A stretch of 64,000 nucleotides of DNA from Martinezella lusitana. GTDB lineage: Bacteria; Pseudomonadota; Alphaproteobacteria; Rhizobiales; Rhizobiaceae. Below are positions 26,942-36,137 of the stretch, piece by piece. Within the stretch, counting starts at the first letter, position 1. Each line of letters opens with the position of its first letter. The notes below the pieces were generated by a model, which was not told the DNA's origin, did no database searches, and worked only from the letters and a program-made list of their open reading frames with translations. The DNA is taken from assembly GCF_016901135.1 (NCBI RefSeq), contig NZ_JAFEVL010000003.1:1-64000 (forward strand). The letters are read 5' to 3'. The position numbers and the translations under genes are program-made.

Positions 26942-27235
26942 TTACGGACGCAGGTCATTCGACGTATCGCAGACCTGTAGCTGGCATTGGCGTCCCCCAG
27001 CGGAGGTCAGGGTAAGGCGCTCGGTAAGCTTGCTTTGGCAGCGATCCGGGCCATCGACAAATCGGTCAAACAATGGGACGCCGCGTGGAGATGAGTAGTG
27101 AATAACCACTGCGCCACGCTGACGAATGGTCGTCTGGAGTGTCTCACAGCTTGCGGCAACGGAGGGGGTCCCTGCCTCCGCAACAGCAGGCGCAATACAT
27201 ATCGCGAAGACGAGCATGCCAATCGAATTTTTCAT
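26942..27235 (-). CDS. Small secreted protein with conserved cysteines
   Basis: This encodes 97 residues with a signal peptide (MKNSIGMLVFAICIAPAVAEA). The mature part has four Cys (ASCETLQ, DRCQSK, RQCQLQVC) around a RQRGAVVIHYSSPRG segment. The same arrangement occurs in a family of short periplasmic rhizobial proteins of unknown function. GAGAG precedes ATG 27235. The longer frame to 27361 adds residues without protein-like character, so the short start is preferred. Confidence 0.65.
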   Translation of the reverse strand: MKNSIGMLVFAICIAPAVAEAGTPSVAASCETLQTTIRQRGAVVIHYSSPRGVPLFDRFVDGPDRCQSKLTERLTLTSAGGRQCQLQVCDTSNDLRP

Positions 27236-27552
27236 GTTGCTCTCACAATTGTCGTTCGAGAAAGTTGCAGACAACAAAGCATATGGAGAACCATCGAGCA
27301 CTCCGTTTATTGCTGTGGAACCCGTATTAGCCGGATAATACTCGAATAAATTACAGCTCATAGTGGAATGTCAAATTTTGACGAACCGGGCTGCCGCGCC
27401 CGGGATACCCTGGCGTGGCGTCTTCGATCATTTAATCTCAACAGGGCTGCTGCCTCATCCTTCGCCTTGGGAGAATTCGAGCCGTCGGCCTTCACAATCA
27501 GCTTTGTCGGCTTCTGGGGCGATAGCGAGACGGTAGCTATCGCCGCGCAAGC
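27236..27552. other. Intergenic stretch with a possible coding remnant
   Basis: On the minus strand between about 27380 and 27550 a frame lacking a start codon reads VSLSPQKPTKLIVKADGSNS and continues PKAKDEAAALLRLND. This is protein-like but unrecognised. Otherwise nothing is supported. Confidence 0.3.
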
Positions 27553-28023
27553 CTAGGCGTCTTTCCATCTGGAAAACGTCGCTGCCTGTCCGCACCTGAT
27601 CCCATCACGATCGACGAGCTGCCAGACAATGCCGTCCTCGATCCAGAAGCGCCGCCCGGATTTTGCAATCCTCAGCCCACGATAGTCGGAAATAAAGCCA
27701 TTGCGCGTCACCGCATCCAACAACCGCTGGCGTTCCGCGCGATTGGGAAGCTCCGCCGAAAGACGTGAAGGTAGGGTTACAAACTCGTCCCATGGATATT
27801 CGAAGCAATTTTGCCCGGCTTTGTTGGCATAGATGAAGCGCGGATCGGCGTCCGTGTTGTGGGCCACGACCACGAAAGGAGCATCGTGATAGAGCCAATC
27901 CGGTCCGAGCCCCTCGTCAACGAGAGGAGCCCCAACGATGCGACGAAAACTGTCGGTCAGCAGTTCGAAGAACGCTCCATCAACCGATAGATCCGCGGCA
28001 TTGACTTCAGGTTCGCTAGTCAT
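27553..28023 (-). CDS. MEKHLA domain protein
   Basis: This encodes 156 residues covering one MEKHLA (PAS-related) domain. It has ADPRFIYANKAGQNCFEYPW, then EFVTLPSRLSAELPNRAERQ, DYRGLRIAKSGRRFWIED and a GQAATFSRW end. The domain was first named from plant homeobox proteins and occurs as a stand-alone protein in proteobacteria and cyanobacteria. A ligand-sensing role is presumed, with no enzyme activity shown. AAGGGA precedes ATG 28023. It is a single gene. Confidence 0.85.
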   Translation of the reverse strand: MTSEPEVNAADLSVDGAFFELLTDSFRRIVGAPLVDEGLGPDWLYHDAPFVVVAHNTDADPRFIYANKAGQNCFEYPWDEFVTLPSRLSAELPNRAERQRLLDAVTRNGFISDYRGLRIAKSGRRFWIEDGIVWQLVDRDGIRCGQAATFSRWKDA

Positions 28024-28197
28024 CAATTCCCTTCCCATCATCCTGTGCATCGATGGGTGCGATATCTACTAAATTGCCATCAAGATCGAAAGCAGGTGAG
28101 ATGCCACACCGGCCAGAACGACCAGTTTGCCAATGAATGCCCTTCTCCTGCCCTATGCGCGAGCCAGATCGTGGCTGGCGGCAGACTACAGGATCGC

Positions 28198-29100
28198 TCA
28201 GGTCATCCATTTGCGATGTTCGGCAAAGCGTTCCACCAGGAGATCGATGAACAGCCGCACCTTGGTCGGCAGATGGCTGCGGTTAGGATAGACGGCATTG
28301 ATGGTGAATTCCACGGGACGGTAGTCCGGCATCATGCGGATGAGCCGGCCGGCGGCGATGTCCTCGAAAATGATGAAACTCGGGCCGAGGAATATCCCCT
28401 GGCCGTTCGCCAGAAGATAACGCAACGTCTCGGCGCTGTTGGAGACGACGTTGCCGGAGACCTTGACACTCTGCTGCTTTCCCTCGGCATCCTCGAAACG
28501 CCATTCGTCGCCATAGGGATAATAAGCATATTGCAGGCAGTTGTGCTCGGCGACTTCGGCCGGCGTCTTCGGCATGGGATGGGTTTCGAGATAGGCCGGG
28601 GAGCAGACGAGCACATGGCGCCAGGGCGTGAGCTTGCGCACGACCAGCGAAGAATCCGGCGGCGGCACGGTGCGGATCGCGAGATCGTAACCCTCCTCGA
28701 TCATGTCGACCATGCGCTCGCCGACGCTGAAATCGAGAGAGATCAACGGATAGAGGGCCATGAACTCGCTGATGACAGGCAAGAGGAAGCGCACGAGCGC
28801 CGTGGTAGAATAGATCTTCAGCGTGCCGCGCGGCGTGGTAGCGAGCGCGCCGGCCGCCTGGTCGGCCTCCTCGAGATCGGCGAGAATCTGCGAGGAGCGT
28901 TCGTAATAATATTTGCCGGTTTCCGTCAGGCTGACCTTGCGCGTGGTGCGGTTCAAAAGCCGCACGCCGAGGCGATCCTCCAGCGATTGCACGTGGTTAC
29001 CCACCATGGTGACGGACATGTTGAGCCGGCGGGCAGCGGCGGAAAAACCGCCACATTCCACCACCCGGCCAAAGACTGCGAGGCTGGTCAGCCGATCCAT
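28198..29100 (-). CDS. LysR-family regulator of the adjacent efflux operon
   Basis: This encodes 300 residues. The N-terminal winged helix-turn-helix covers 1-60 (FGRVVECGGFSAAARRLNMS, then VRLLNRTTRKVSLTETG). The effector domain has the AalR/AaeR-like pattern (DLAIRTVPPPDSSLV, YPNRSHLPTKVRLFIDLL), in which the last block is the typical end of the LysR subgroup that controls transporters. It is divergent from the EmrAB-type genes with a 139-base gap, the classical arrangement for a LysR activator of a pump. The inducer is unknown. Confidence 0.92.
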   Translation of the reverse strand: MDRLTSLAVFGRVVECGGFSAAARRLNMSVTMVGNHVQSLEDRLGVRLLNRTTRKVSLTETGKYYYERSSQILADLEEADQAAGALATTPRGTLKIYSTTALVRFLLPVISEFMALYPLISLDFSVGERMVDMIEEGYDLAIRTVPPPDSSLVVRKLTPWRHVLVCSPAYLETHPMPKTPAEVAEHNCLQYAYYPYGDEWRFEDAEGKQQSVKVSGNVVSNSAETLRYLLANGQGIFLGPSFIIFEDIAAGRLIRMMPDYRPVEFTINAVYPNRSHLPTKVRLFIDLLVERFAEHRKWMT

Positions 29101-29239
29101 ATTGCCCTCGGATTATCCGCTGAGAGTTGATGATCCTTCCAGATTTAAGGAGATTATCAGAAGGACCGTTTGGACGCATCTTCTTCGCATCAAACAGGAC
29201 CCCATGCAAATGGGGCTGCGATATCGAAGGAGAAGGACA

Positions 29240-30469
29240 ATGGTCGAACTACCCCGCAACGAGGCGTTCAGGAACGCAAGCCAGGCCGAGGCCGCTCCGG
29301 CCGGCGAGATGGCAAAATCTCCCGTCGCCGAGGCTCCACATGCGCCGGTTGTCGAGGCGCCCGCCTCTGCCGCTGCTACGGCTCCCAAGACCGGCCGCAA
29401 GCTCATCAAGCGCGGCGTGCTTGCCGCCGCACTGCTGGCCGGCGTCGCCTTCGGTGCCGACTTCGGCTACCACTACTGGACGGTCGGTCGCTTCATCGAA
29501 TCCACCGACGATGCCTATGTGAAGGCCGATTACACCACAATCGCCCCGAAGATTGCCGGCTACATCAAGGAGGTGCTCGTCAACGACAATGACACCGTCA
29601 AGGCCGGCCAGGTGCTTGCCCGCATCGACGACCGAGACTATCAGGCCGCTCTTTCCCAGGCGAAAGCCGATCTCAAGGCCGCAGAGGCCGCGATTGCCAA
29701 CATCGATGCGCAGATATCGCTGCAGCAATCGCTGATCAACCAGGCCAAGGCGACGGTTGACGCTTCGCAGGCCTCGCTCGATTTCGCGCAATCGGATGCC
29801 GCCCGCTCGGCCCGGCTGATCAGCAATGGTGCCGGCACACAATCGCGCGTCGAACAGACGCAATCGACTCGCGATCAGGCTACCGCCGCCGTCGAGCGTG
29901 ACCAGGCCGCCCTGGTTGCGGCTCAGAACAAGGTGCCGGTGCTGCAGACCCAGCGAGACCAGGCCGCCGCCCAGCGCGACCGCGCCGCCGCTGCGGTCCA
30001 GCAGGCGGAGCTCAACCTCTCCTATACGGACATTGTCGCCGCCGTCGACGGCACGGTCGGTGCCCGCTCGATCCGTCTGGGACAGTACGTCACGTCGGGC
30101 ACGCAGCTGATGGCCGTCGTACCGCTGCATTCGGTCTATGTCGTCGCGAATTTCAAGGAGACGCAGTTGACCTACGTGCGTCCCGGCCAGTCGGTCGAAA
30201 TCAAGGTCGACAGCTTCCCCGATGTCGCGATCAAGGGTCATGTCGACAGCCTCTCGCCGGCGAGCGGGCTGGAATTCTCGCTGCTGCCACCGGACAATGC
30301 CACCGGCAACTTCACCAAGATCGTCCAGCGCATCCCGGTGAAGATCGTCATCGACGACGAACACCTGGTGGGGCTGCGCTCCGGCATGTCGGTCGAGCCA
30401 GAAATCGATACCAAGGCCGCGCAAACCGCGCCTGCCAACGCCGAAGGGTTATCCAGTCACGCTGGATGA
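29240..30469 (+). CDS. HlyD/EmrA-type membrane fusion protein
   Basis: This encodes 409 residues. The cytoplasmic N-terminus is rich in Ala and Pro. A single anchor helix lies near residues 57-76 (KRGVLAAALLAGVAFGADFG). Biotinyl-lipoyl and helical hairpin domains follow (VKADYTTIAPKIAGYIKEVL, VNDNDTVKAGQVLARIDDRD, a long Ala/Gln-rich coiled coil, and SYTDIVAAVDGTVGARSIRL). It links the inner-membrane pump to an outer-membrane channel. AAGGAGAAGG precedes ATG 29240. The MFS pump gene follows after 77 bases; no TolC-like gene is nearby. Confidence 0.93.
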   Translation: MVELPRNEAFRNASQAEAAPAGEMAKSPVAEAPHAPVVEAPASAAATAPKTGRKLIKRGVLAAALLAGVAFGADFGYHYWTVGRFIESTDDAYVKADYTTIAPKIAGYIKEVLVNDNDTVKAGQVLARIDDRDYQAALSQAKADLKAAEAAIANIDAQISLQQSLINQAKATVDASQASLDFAQSDAARSARLISNGAGTQSRVEQTQSTRDQATAAVERDQAALVAAQNKVPVLQTQRDQAAAQRDRAAAAVQQAELNLSYTDIVAAVDGTVGARSIRLGQYVTSGTQLMAVVPLHSVYVVANFKETQLTYVRPGQSVEIKVDSFPDVAIKGHVDSLSPASGLEFSLLPPDNATGNFTKIVQRIPVKIVIDDEHLVGLRSGMSVEPEIDTKAAQTAPANAEGLSSHAG

Positions 30470-30546
30470 TCCTTCCCATTCTTCGCCAATTATCATCTCA
30501 ACATCGTCATGAGATTATTTCCGCATCAGTCGGAAGGAGAAGCATC

Positions 30547-32157
30547 ATGGCCACTCTTCAGATCGTCGCAAACAACAATTCCGCCGCGGCAGCCGCCCCG
30601 GTCGCCCGGCCCGCCATGAGCCCGCTGCGCATGTGGACCGCCGTGATCGGCTCCACGCTCGGCGCCTTCATGGCCGTCTTGAACATCCAGATCGTCAATG
30701 CCTCGCTTGCCGACATCCAGGGCGCTATCGGCGCCGGCACGGATGATGGCGGCTGGATCTCGACATCCTATCTGATCGCCGAGATCGTCGTCATTCCGCT
30801 CAGCGCCTGGCTTGCCCGCGTCTTTTCGGTCCGCATCTATCTGCTGACCAATGCCATCCTCTTCCTCCTCTTCTCGGTCGCCTGCGCCTTTGCCGCAAAC
30901 CTGCAACAGATGATTGTCCTGCGTGCCATACAAGGCTTCTCCGGCGGCGTCCTGATCCCGATGGCATTCACCATCATCATCACGATGCTGCCGAAACCCA
31001 AACAGCCGATAGGCCTTGCCCTTTTCGCCCTTTCCGCGACCTTCGCGCCGGCCATCGGCCCGACGATCGGCGGCTACCTCACCGAAAACTGGGGCTGGGA
31101 ATATATCTTCTACGTCAATCTCGTGCCGGGTGCTCTGATGGTCGGCATGCTCTGGGCATCGCTTGATCGTTCGCCGATGAACCTTTCGCTGCTCGCCAAG
31201 GGCGATTGGCCTGGCATCATCACCATGGCGATCGGTCTTGCCGCGCTGCAGACCGTGCTTGAGGAAGGCAACAAGGACGACTGGTTCGGTTCGCCGTTCA
31301 TCGTCCGCCTGTCGGTCATCGCCGCAGTCTCGCTGACACTCTTCCTCATCATCGAGCTCCGGGCCGCCCATCCGCTCCTCAACCTGCGCCTGCTGGTGCG
31401 CCGCAATTTCGGCTTCGGCATTGTCGCCAATTTCCTGCTCGGCATTGCGCTCTATGGCTCGGTCTTTATCCTGCCGATCTATCTCACGCGCATCCAGGGC
31501 TATAATTCCGAGCAGATCGGCATGGTGCTCGCCTGGACCGGCATTCCGCAGTTGATCCTGATCCCGCTGGTGCCGCAGCTGATGAAGCGCTTCGATGCCC
31601 GCCTGTTGATCCTCGTCGGCTTCGCGCTCTTTGCCGCTTCGAACTTCATGAATGTCTACATGACCGGCGACTATGCCAGCGATCAGCTGTTCTGGCCGAA
31701 CATCGTGCGCGCCATCGGCCAGGCGCTTGCGTTCACGCCCCTTACGGCGATCGCCACCGCCGGTATCGAACAGGAGAATGCCGGCTCAGCCTCGGCGCTC
31801 TTCAACATGATGCGCAATCTCGGCGGCGCGGTCGGCATCGCGGCGCTGCAGACCTTTCTCACCAAACGCGAGCAGTTCCACTCGAATATCCTGACGAATT
31901 CGGTCTCGGTTTTCGAAGACGCCGCCCGAGATCGTGTCGCCAGGCTCACCAGCTATTTCATGAACCATGGCGTCAGCGACCAGGCACTTGCCACCCACAA
32001 GGCGGTCATCGCCATCGCTTCCAGCCTGCGCAAACAGGCCAACATCATGGCCTTCAGCGACACATTCTTCCTGCTCGGCGTAGCACTCGGTGTCGCCCTG
32101 CTTGCCAGCCTGTTCCTCAAGAAACCCGGTCACCTCTCCGGTGCTGGCGCGCACTGA
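30547..32157 (+). CDS. EmrB/QacA-type MFS drug efflux pump (DHA2 family)
   Basis: This encodes 536 residues with about 14 transmembrane helices. Family motifs: GAFMAVLNIQIVNASLADIQ in helix 1, WISTSYLIAEIVVIPLSAWL, LRAIQGFSGGVLIPMAF and GPTIGGYLTENWGWEYIFYV. The latter are motif C and the loop typical of drug:H+ antiporters with 14 spans. With the preceding fusion protein it forms an EmrAB-type tripartite exporter of hydrophobic compounds such as plant phenolics. AAGGAG precedes ATG 30547. A cyclase gene follows 30 bases later. Confidence 0.95.
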   Translation: MATLQIVANNNSAAAAAPVARPAMSPLRMWTAVIGSTLGAFMAVLNIQIVNASLADIQGAIGAGTDDGGWISTSYLIAEIVVIPLSAWLARVFSVRIYLLTNAILFLLFSVACAFAANLQQMIVLRAIQGFSGGVLIPMAFTIIITMLPKPKQPIGLALFALSATFAPAIGPTIGGYLTENWGWEYIFYVNLVPGALMVGMLWASLDRSPMNLSLLAKGDWPGIITMAIGLAALQTVLEEGNKDDWFGSPFIVRLSVIAAVSLTLFLIIELRAAHPLLNLRLLVRRNFGFGIVANFLLGIALYGSVFILPIYLTRIQGYNSEQIGMVLAWTGIPQLILIPLVPQLMKRFDARLLILVGFALFAASNFMNVYMTGDYASDQLFWPNIVRAIGQALAFTPLTAIATAGIEQENAGSASALFNMMRNLGGAVGIAALQTFLTKREQFHSNILTNSVSVFEDAARDRVARLTSYFMNHGVSDQALATHKAVIAIASSLRKQANIMAFSDTFFLLGVALGVALLASLFLKKPGHLSGAGAH

Positions 32158-32187
32158 GCGCCGCACCTGAAACAGGAGGAGATAGTC

Positions 32188-33393
32188 ATGACCATGCTGT
32201 ACGACATGCCCGAAACCGCAAGTCTAAATGCCAGGCCGACGCGCACCAGCATCAATACTGCTGCGACCCTCAGCCTCATCGAATGGCTGACTGGAGACGA
32301 GTGCCACGCTCTCGATGAAGCGGGTCTCGTCTCCGGGCTGGGGCGCCGTTTACAGGCGCTTGGCCTTCCCGTCGACCGGCTGACGCTGCACTTGATGACG
32401 CTGCACCCGGAATTCATCGGCCGCACCTTTTCCTGGGCGCCGGGCGAGCCGATCGAGATCCACGACCGCGAACATGGGATGCGGCTGGCGCTTGCCAATA
32501 CCCCGCTCCAGAAGGCGTTGGAAACCCGCGAACTGTTGATCGCCGGACCAGGCGAGAGCCCGCACGGCCGCTGGCAGCACATCGATGTCTTTTCCGGCCG
32601 CGGGCTCGTGCAGCTGGTGATAGCGCCGCTCTGCAATGCCGATGGGCCGATCAGCACTGCCGTCTTCGGCACCAGGCGGCCAGGTGGTTTTACATCCACC
32701 GAGCTGCAGGTGATCGAGCGCATTCTGCCGGCGCTGCGCAACACCAGCGAGCTGCGCGTCCTGCGACAGTGCGAACTCAGCCTGCTCGACACCTATATCG
32801 GCCCCATGACGGCAAGCCGGATCCTTGCCGGACACATCCGTCGCGGCGAGATCGAATCCATGGAGGCAGCGCTTCTGCTCTGCGACCTGCGCGGCTTCAC
32901 AGAATTGTCCAATCAGCTCCCTGCCAGCACCGTCCTCGGACTGCTGAACGCTTATTTTGACAAGGTGGTGCCCGCGATCACCCGGGAAGGCGGCGAGGTG
33001 CTGAAGTTCATGGGCGATGCCGTTCTCGCCTTCTTCCCTGGCATCGATGCGTCCGGAGCCTGCCAAGCCGCGTTGGTGGCTGCAAAAGCCATCCTCGATG
33101 AAGCGGACGACTTCCAATATGACGGCATCCGCGTCAAGGTCGGCATCGCGCTGCACTATGGCGAAGTCAGCTACGGCAATGTCGGCTCCGGCAACCGGCT
33201 GGATTTCACGCTGATCGGCCCCGACGTCAATGTCGTCAGCCGCATCCAGAGCATCTGCAGCGAAAGGGGCGAAGCGCTCTTGATGTCTCACTCCTTCCGC
33301 GAGAAGGCGAGCATTGGAGACGCGGTGCCGATCGGGCCGCAGCGGCTGAAGGGTTTCGCTGATGCAATGGAGCTGTTTACGATTGCGCATTGA
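32188..33393 (+). CDS. Class III adenylate/guanylate cyclase
   Basis: This encodes 401 residues. Residues 1-200 form a GAF-like or unclassified sensory region. A class III cyclase catalytic domain begins near 225 (ALLLCDLRGFTELSNQLPAS, then GEVLKFMGDAVLAFFPG and GNRLDFTLIGPDVNVVSRIQ). The first Asp of the metal pair (CDLRGFT), the second (MGDAVLA) and the catalytic Asn/Arg (NVVSRIQ) are present, so it should be active. GGAGGAG precedes the ATG, 30 bases behind the efflux pump gene. Coupling between export and cyclic nucleotide signalling is possible. Confidence 0.9.
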   Translation: MTMLYDMPETASLNARPTRTSINTAATLSLIEWLTGDECHALDEAGLVSGLGRRLQALGLPVDRLTLHLMTLHPEFIGRTFSWAPGEPIEIHDREHGMRLALANTPLQKALETRELLIAGPGESPHGRWQHIDVFSGRGLVQLVIAPLCNADGPISTAVFGTRRPGGFTSTELQVIERILPALRNTSELRVLRQCELSLLDTYIGPMTASRILAGHIRRGEIESMEAALLLCDLRGFTELSNQLPASTVLGLLNAYFDKVVPAITREGGEVLKFMGDAVLAFFPGIDASGACQAALVAAKAILDEADDFQYDGIRVKVGIALHYGEVSYGNVGSGNRLDFTLIGPDVNVVSRIQSICSERGEALLMSHSFREKASIGDAVPIGPQRLKGFADAMELFTIAH

Positions 33394-33661
33394 GGAAGAG
33401 TGTCGGAGGAACGCTACTATATCCGACCGATCTTCTTAGCAGATCTCAGGACATCTCTGGCACTCGTCTGCTGTCGTGGAGTCAGCGACTTGAAGGAATT
33501 CGATCCCCCAGCGTTCGGAATCAGAACTGGGAGAATATGGCTGTAGGCATCTTGGACCTAAACCACCAGGTTCATACCATAGGCTGTGGCATCCCGCAGT
33601 TTGCGGTATTCTTCCAAGACGGAGCAAACCTCTGCCAAACTTTGGTTCTCCCCGGTATTTT
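33394..33661. other. Intergenic stretch between convergent genes with a coding remnant
   Basis: On the minus strand (about 33555-33655) a frame without start reads NQSLAEVCSVLEEYRKLRDA followed by TAYGMN and a stop. It is helical and protein-like, but I cannot name it. No terminator hairpin with a T-run was seen. Confidence 0.3.
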
Positions 33662-34186
33662 CTACCTGGGACTCAAGGCGGCAACGCGATCGAGGGCCGC
33701 CGAGAAGCCGTGTAGCGACACCTGAAAGCTCAGCGGCTTGTCCGCATCAGCTGTAACCTTGAGGTTTAGGCGCGAGCCCGTCCGCAACTTTGCAAGTGTC
33801 GCGGGATCGATCGGCAACAAGGCAATACATCCCGTCGGCAAACAGGTGCGGAAACGCACCGGCTTTAAAGGCGGCTGATCATCGACATTCGGCGTTACAC
33901 CGGAGTCGAGAACGATGCCGAACGGGAGGAGGAATGTTGCGATCGCACTGCCATCGGGGCGCATCTGCATCTCGACGGCGAGCAGCCTCTGACCGTTCTG
34001 CTGGGTCTGATCCTGCGAAATCGAACATGCTGGCGCCTTGTCGCGCAGGTTGCATGCAACTCGCCAGTCCTGGTAGGTCTCCTGCACGGTCGATGCGCCG
34101 TTTGGCAGAGCTGACTGGGCAAAGGCTGCCGGAGCGAGCATGAATATGAGGCTCGAACAAAGAAGGGCGAACCCCGAACGAGACAT
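33662..34186 (-). CDS. IalB family invasion-associated protein
   Basis: This encodes 174 residues with a signal peptide (SGFALLCSSLIFMLAPAAFA, cut before QSALP). The IalB fold follows: YQDWRVACNLRDKAPACSIS, FLLPFGIVLDSGV, VRFRTCLPTGCIALLPIDPA and a C-terminal VSLHGFSAALDRV. The paired cysteines are conserved. IalB was found in Bartonella as a factor for erythrocyte invasion; in soil alphaproteobacteria it is a periplasmic protein of unclear role. This is the second IalB gene downstream of the autotransporter, separated by 191 bases from the DUF4189 gene. Start 34186 gives a normal signal peptide. Confidence 0.9.
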   Translation of the reverse strand: MSRSGFALLCSSLIFMLAPAAFAQSALPNGASTVQETYQDWRVACNLRDKAPACSISQDQTQQNGQRLLAVEMQMRPDGSAIATFLLPFGIVLDSGVTPNVDDQPPLKPVRFRTCLPTGCIALLPIDPATLAKLRTGSRLNLKVTADADKPLSFQVSLHGFSAALDRVAALSPR

Positions 34187-34377
34187 GCCGTCGATTGTCC
34201 TATGAGGTCGGGTAGATGTCGCGATGAGCAAAGGGGCGCGTCTTTCTGTTACAAGGAGGACAGGGTCCTCGATTGGTCTATAGGGTAATGAAGGACGAAG
34301 GGGTGAGGTCCGCGCGACCACTGGAAGCATGGCCTCCGTGGCTTCCATCCCGGTGGCCGCATCTAGTCATGACTGGG

Positions 34378-34848
34378 TCATGTACACACCCACTCGCGAA
34401 CCTTGCATTGCGACCCTGAGCGCCCACATGCTTTGAGAGCAAGGTCCTCGGCATCTTGGCGCGTCGGTGCGGAATTTGCGCTCCACGGTGTGGCTCGATT
34501 GTTTTCTTGCTTGCCGATGGCGAGCGCGCCGCAGTGATAATACGGAAATCCGGTGTTATCGTCGTCTTTCCAATGCCGGTGATTGCGGAATACGCTGACC
34601 ACGACACACTTGCTGCCGCCGTCCCGCTCGCAATGCTTGAGGGCGATATCCATGGCTTCCTGTCGCTTGTCGGCGCCCCAGAAGAAACCGTGTTTTTCAT
34701 CTGGCGTGGAGTAGGCGATTGCGGCCCATATGCCGCGTTCGGGCGGTGGAACAGGAGCCTCCGGCTCCGTGGAGAGGTCTGCCGCGCTTGGGTGCCCTGT
34801 GGAGGCGAGCAGCATGCCGATCGCCGCAATGCTGGACCTGAATCTCAT
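34378..34848 (-). CDS. DUF4189 secreted protein
   Basis: This encodes 156 residues: a signal peptide (MRFRSSIAAIGMLLASTGHP, cut before SAADL), then the DUF4189 pattern. GIWAAIAYSTPDEKHGFFWG comes first, then the AxxxCxxxGGxxCxVV arrangement (DIALKHCERDGGSKCVVVSV), repeated at the end as LKACGRSGSQCKVREWVC. The family is periplasmic or surface-exposed and of unknown activity. Its ATG overlaps the stop of the upstream gene by four bases (ATGA, 34845-34848), so translation is coupled within the adhesin operon. Confidence 0.85.
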   Translation of the reverse strand: MRFRSSIAAIGMLLASTGHPSAADLSTEPEAPVPPPERGIWAAIAYSTPDEKHGFFWGADKRQEAMDIALKHCERDGGSKCVVVSVFRNHRHWKDDDNTGFPYYHCGALAIGKQENNRATPWSANSAPTRQDAEDLALKACGRSGSQCKVREWVCT

Positions 34849-35558
34849 TTGGCACCTCCTTGCTTCCCTGCGGCCGACGCCACCGAGATAACGACGCAGC
34901 CGTTTCCGGCCGGCAGGAGCATCGCGTCGCCTCCGTTATTGCCAAGTTCGTAGACGCCGACCTGTCCAAGAGTGTTGATAAGCTTGCTGCCGTTCGAAAA
35001 CTTTGCCGAAATATCCGTGCAGGAGGCCGTGAACGGCGCCACGCGAACCATTGATCCTTCGCAACCGGATGCGATCGGCGCGGCGAAGACGACGCCCGCA
35101 GCCGGGCCGCTATAGCCCTGAGTGGCATAGTTCATGCCCACGAGTGCTTGCACCGCATGCTTGTCGGCTGCCCCGTTATTCCAGACCGACTGGACATTGT
35201 ATTGGGTGCCGTTTGTCAACAATTCGCCGAGCGCGGGAAAGACGGTGGAGCAGGATTGCAAGCCGGCCTGTTTGGCGTGCTGCAGAAACGGCGTGTCGGC
35301 CAGGGCTTGATTGGCTTCGTTGGTCCCGGCAACCGCCGGCTGCGATATGAAATTCTCGACCGTGTCATATTGCATGACGATGGCGGCGGCGGCACTGACA
35401 ACGGCAATTGCGAGCAGCGAGAAAATGACTGTTTTCCGCCAACCCCGCTTCGGCTTCTCTTGGTCGCTGACCAAGCTTTGACTCTCAGCGCCGTTCTGGT
35501 TACGGGACATTATTCGATCGTGGATTGATTGCTGATTCATTGAATATGGATCCGTCAA
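34845..35558 (-). CDS. Membrane-anchored periplasmic protein of the adhesin operon
   Basis: This encodes 237 residues. A polar cytoplasmic N-terminus of about 40 residues is followed by one helix (TVIFSLLAIAVVSAAAAIVM) and a periplasmic domain with Cys-containing segments (LQSCSTVFPALGELLTNG, SGCEGSMVRV, ASCTDISAKFSNGSKL, GNGCVVISVAS). No family is recognised. The TTG start at 35558 overlaps the stop of the upstream IalB gene as TTGA, which favours it over ATG 35540. Its stop overlaps the DUF4189 start. The tight packing suggests a role in export, anchoring or assembly of the adhesin. Confidence 0.7.
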   Translation of the reverse strand: MTDPYSMNQQSIHDRIMSRNQNGAESQSLVSDQEKPKRGWRKTVIFSLLAIAVVSAAAAIVMQYDTVENFISQPAVAGTNEANQALADTPFLQHAKQAGLQSCSTVFPALGELLTNGTQYNVQSVWNNGAADKHAVQALVGMNYATQGYSGPAAGVVFAAPIASGCEGSMVRVAPFTASCTDISAKFSNGSKLINTLGQVGVYELGNNGGDAMLLPAGNGCVVISVASAAGKQGGAK

Positions 35559-36130
35559 TTTATCGCCTTAACGGCTGTGGAAAGGCCCTTGAGGGTCGCG
35601 GTCACGCTGATCGTCGTCCCATCTGTCGTCAAATAAGAGATCATTGGCGCCGCGTTTTTCGAAATCTGTTCACGCAGTACAGGCCCCACCGGCAGCATGC
35701 CGACGCAAACCGCTTTGCTGCATCCTTCGAGTTGGACTTGTATCGGTTCTTTGCGTCCCTCGAACCTCAGCGAGACAAGGCCGTCGCTCCTGGCAACCGG
35801 CGCGGTGCGCAAGATCATGTAAGGACTGCCTTTCTTGTTGGCCGCAAGCGACCAGCTGAACGCAACCTGTCCTGCCTGGTTCTCGATGATCTGGGTAACG
35901 TTGCAAACCCGTTGGCGGATCTTCAGGTTTTCGTCGCAAATCAGTGTCCAGTTTTCGAACGGACGAATGGTCCTCTGATAGTCACCAAGCTTCAGCTCCG
36001 GAGGCACGACGACTTCGGAAGGCTTTATTCGATAGTCGGAAGAGGCTGCCTCCTGTGCGGCCGCGGGCGGACCGAACAGGAGCAGACAGGCGATGAAAGC
36101 CACAACGCCGGAAAGCGTTCCCTTGACCAT
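35555..36130 (-). CDS. IalB family protein directly downstream of the adhesin
   Basis: This encodes 191 residues with a signal peptide (VVAFIACLLLFGPPAAA, cut before QEAAS). The IalB domain contains FENWTLICDENLKIRQRVC, GSPYMILRTAPV, VQLEGCSKAVCVGMLPVGPV and an ISYLTTDGTTISVTATLKGL end. It begins seven bases after the adhesin stop and is overlapped by the next gene. An IalB protein translated right behind a trimeric autotransporter suggests that it helps the adhesin cross or stay stable in the periplasm (inference). Confidence 0.88.
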   Translation of the reverse strand: MVKGTLSGVVAFIACLLLFGPPAAAQEAASSDYRIKPSEVVVPPELKLGDYQRTIRPFENWTLICDENLKIRQRVCNVTQIIENQAGQVAFSWSLAANKKGSPYMILRTAPVARSDGLVSLRFEGRKEPIQVQLEGCSKAVCVGMLPVGPVLREQISKNAAPMISYLTTDGTTISVTATLKGLSTAVKAIN

Positions 36131-36137
36131 ATCGGAC

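Noticed and set aside
28045..29130. 361-codon plus-strand frame opposite the LysR gene
   Set aside because: It is a His/Arg-rich antisense shadow of a well-supported LysR gene.
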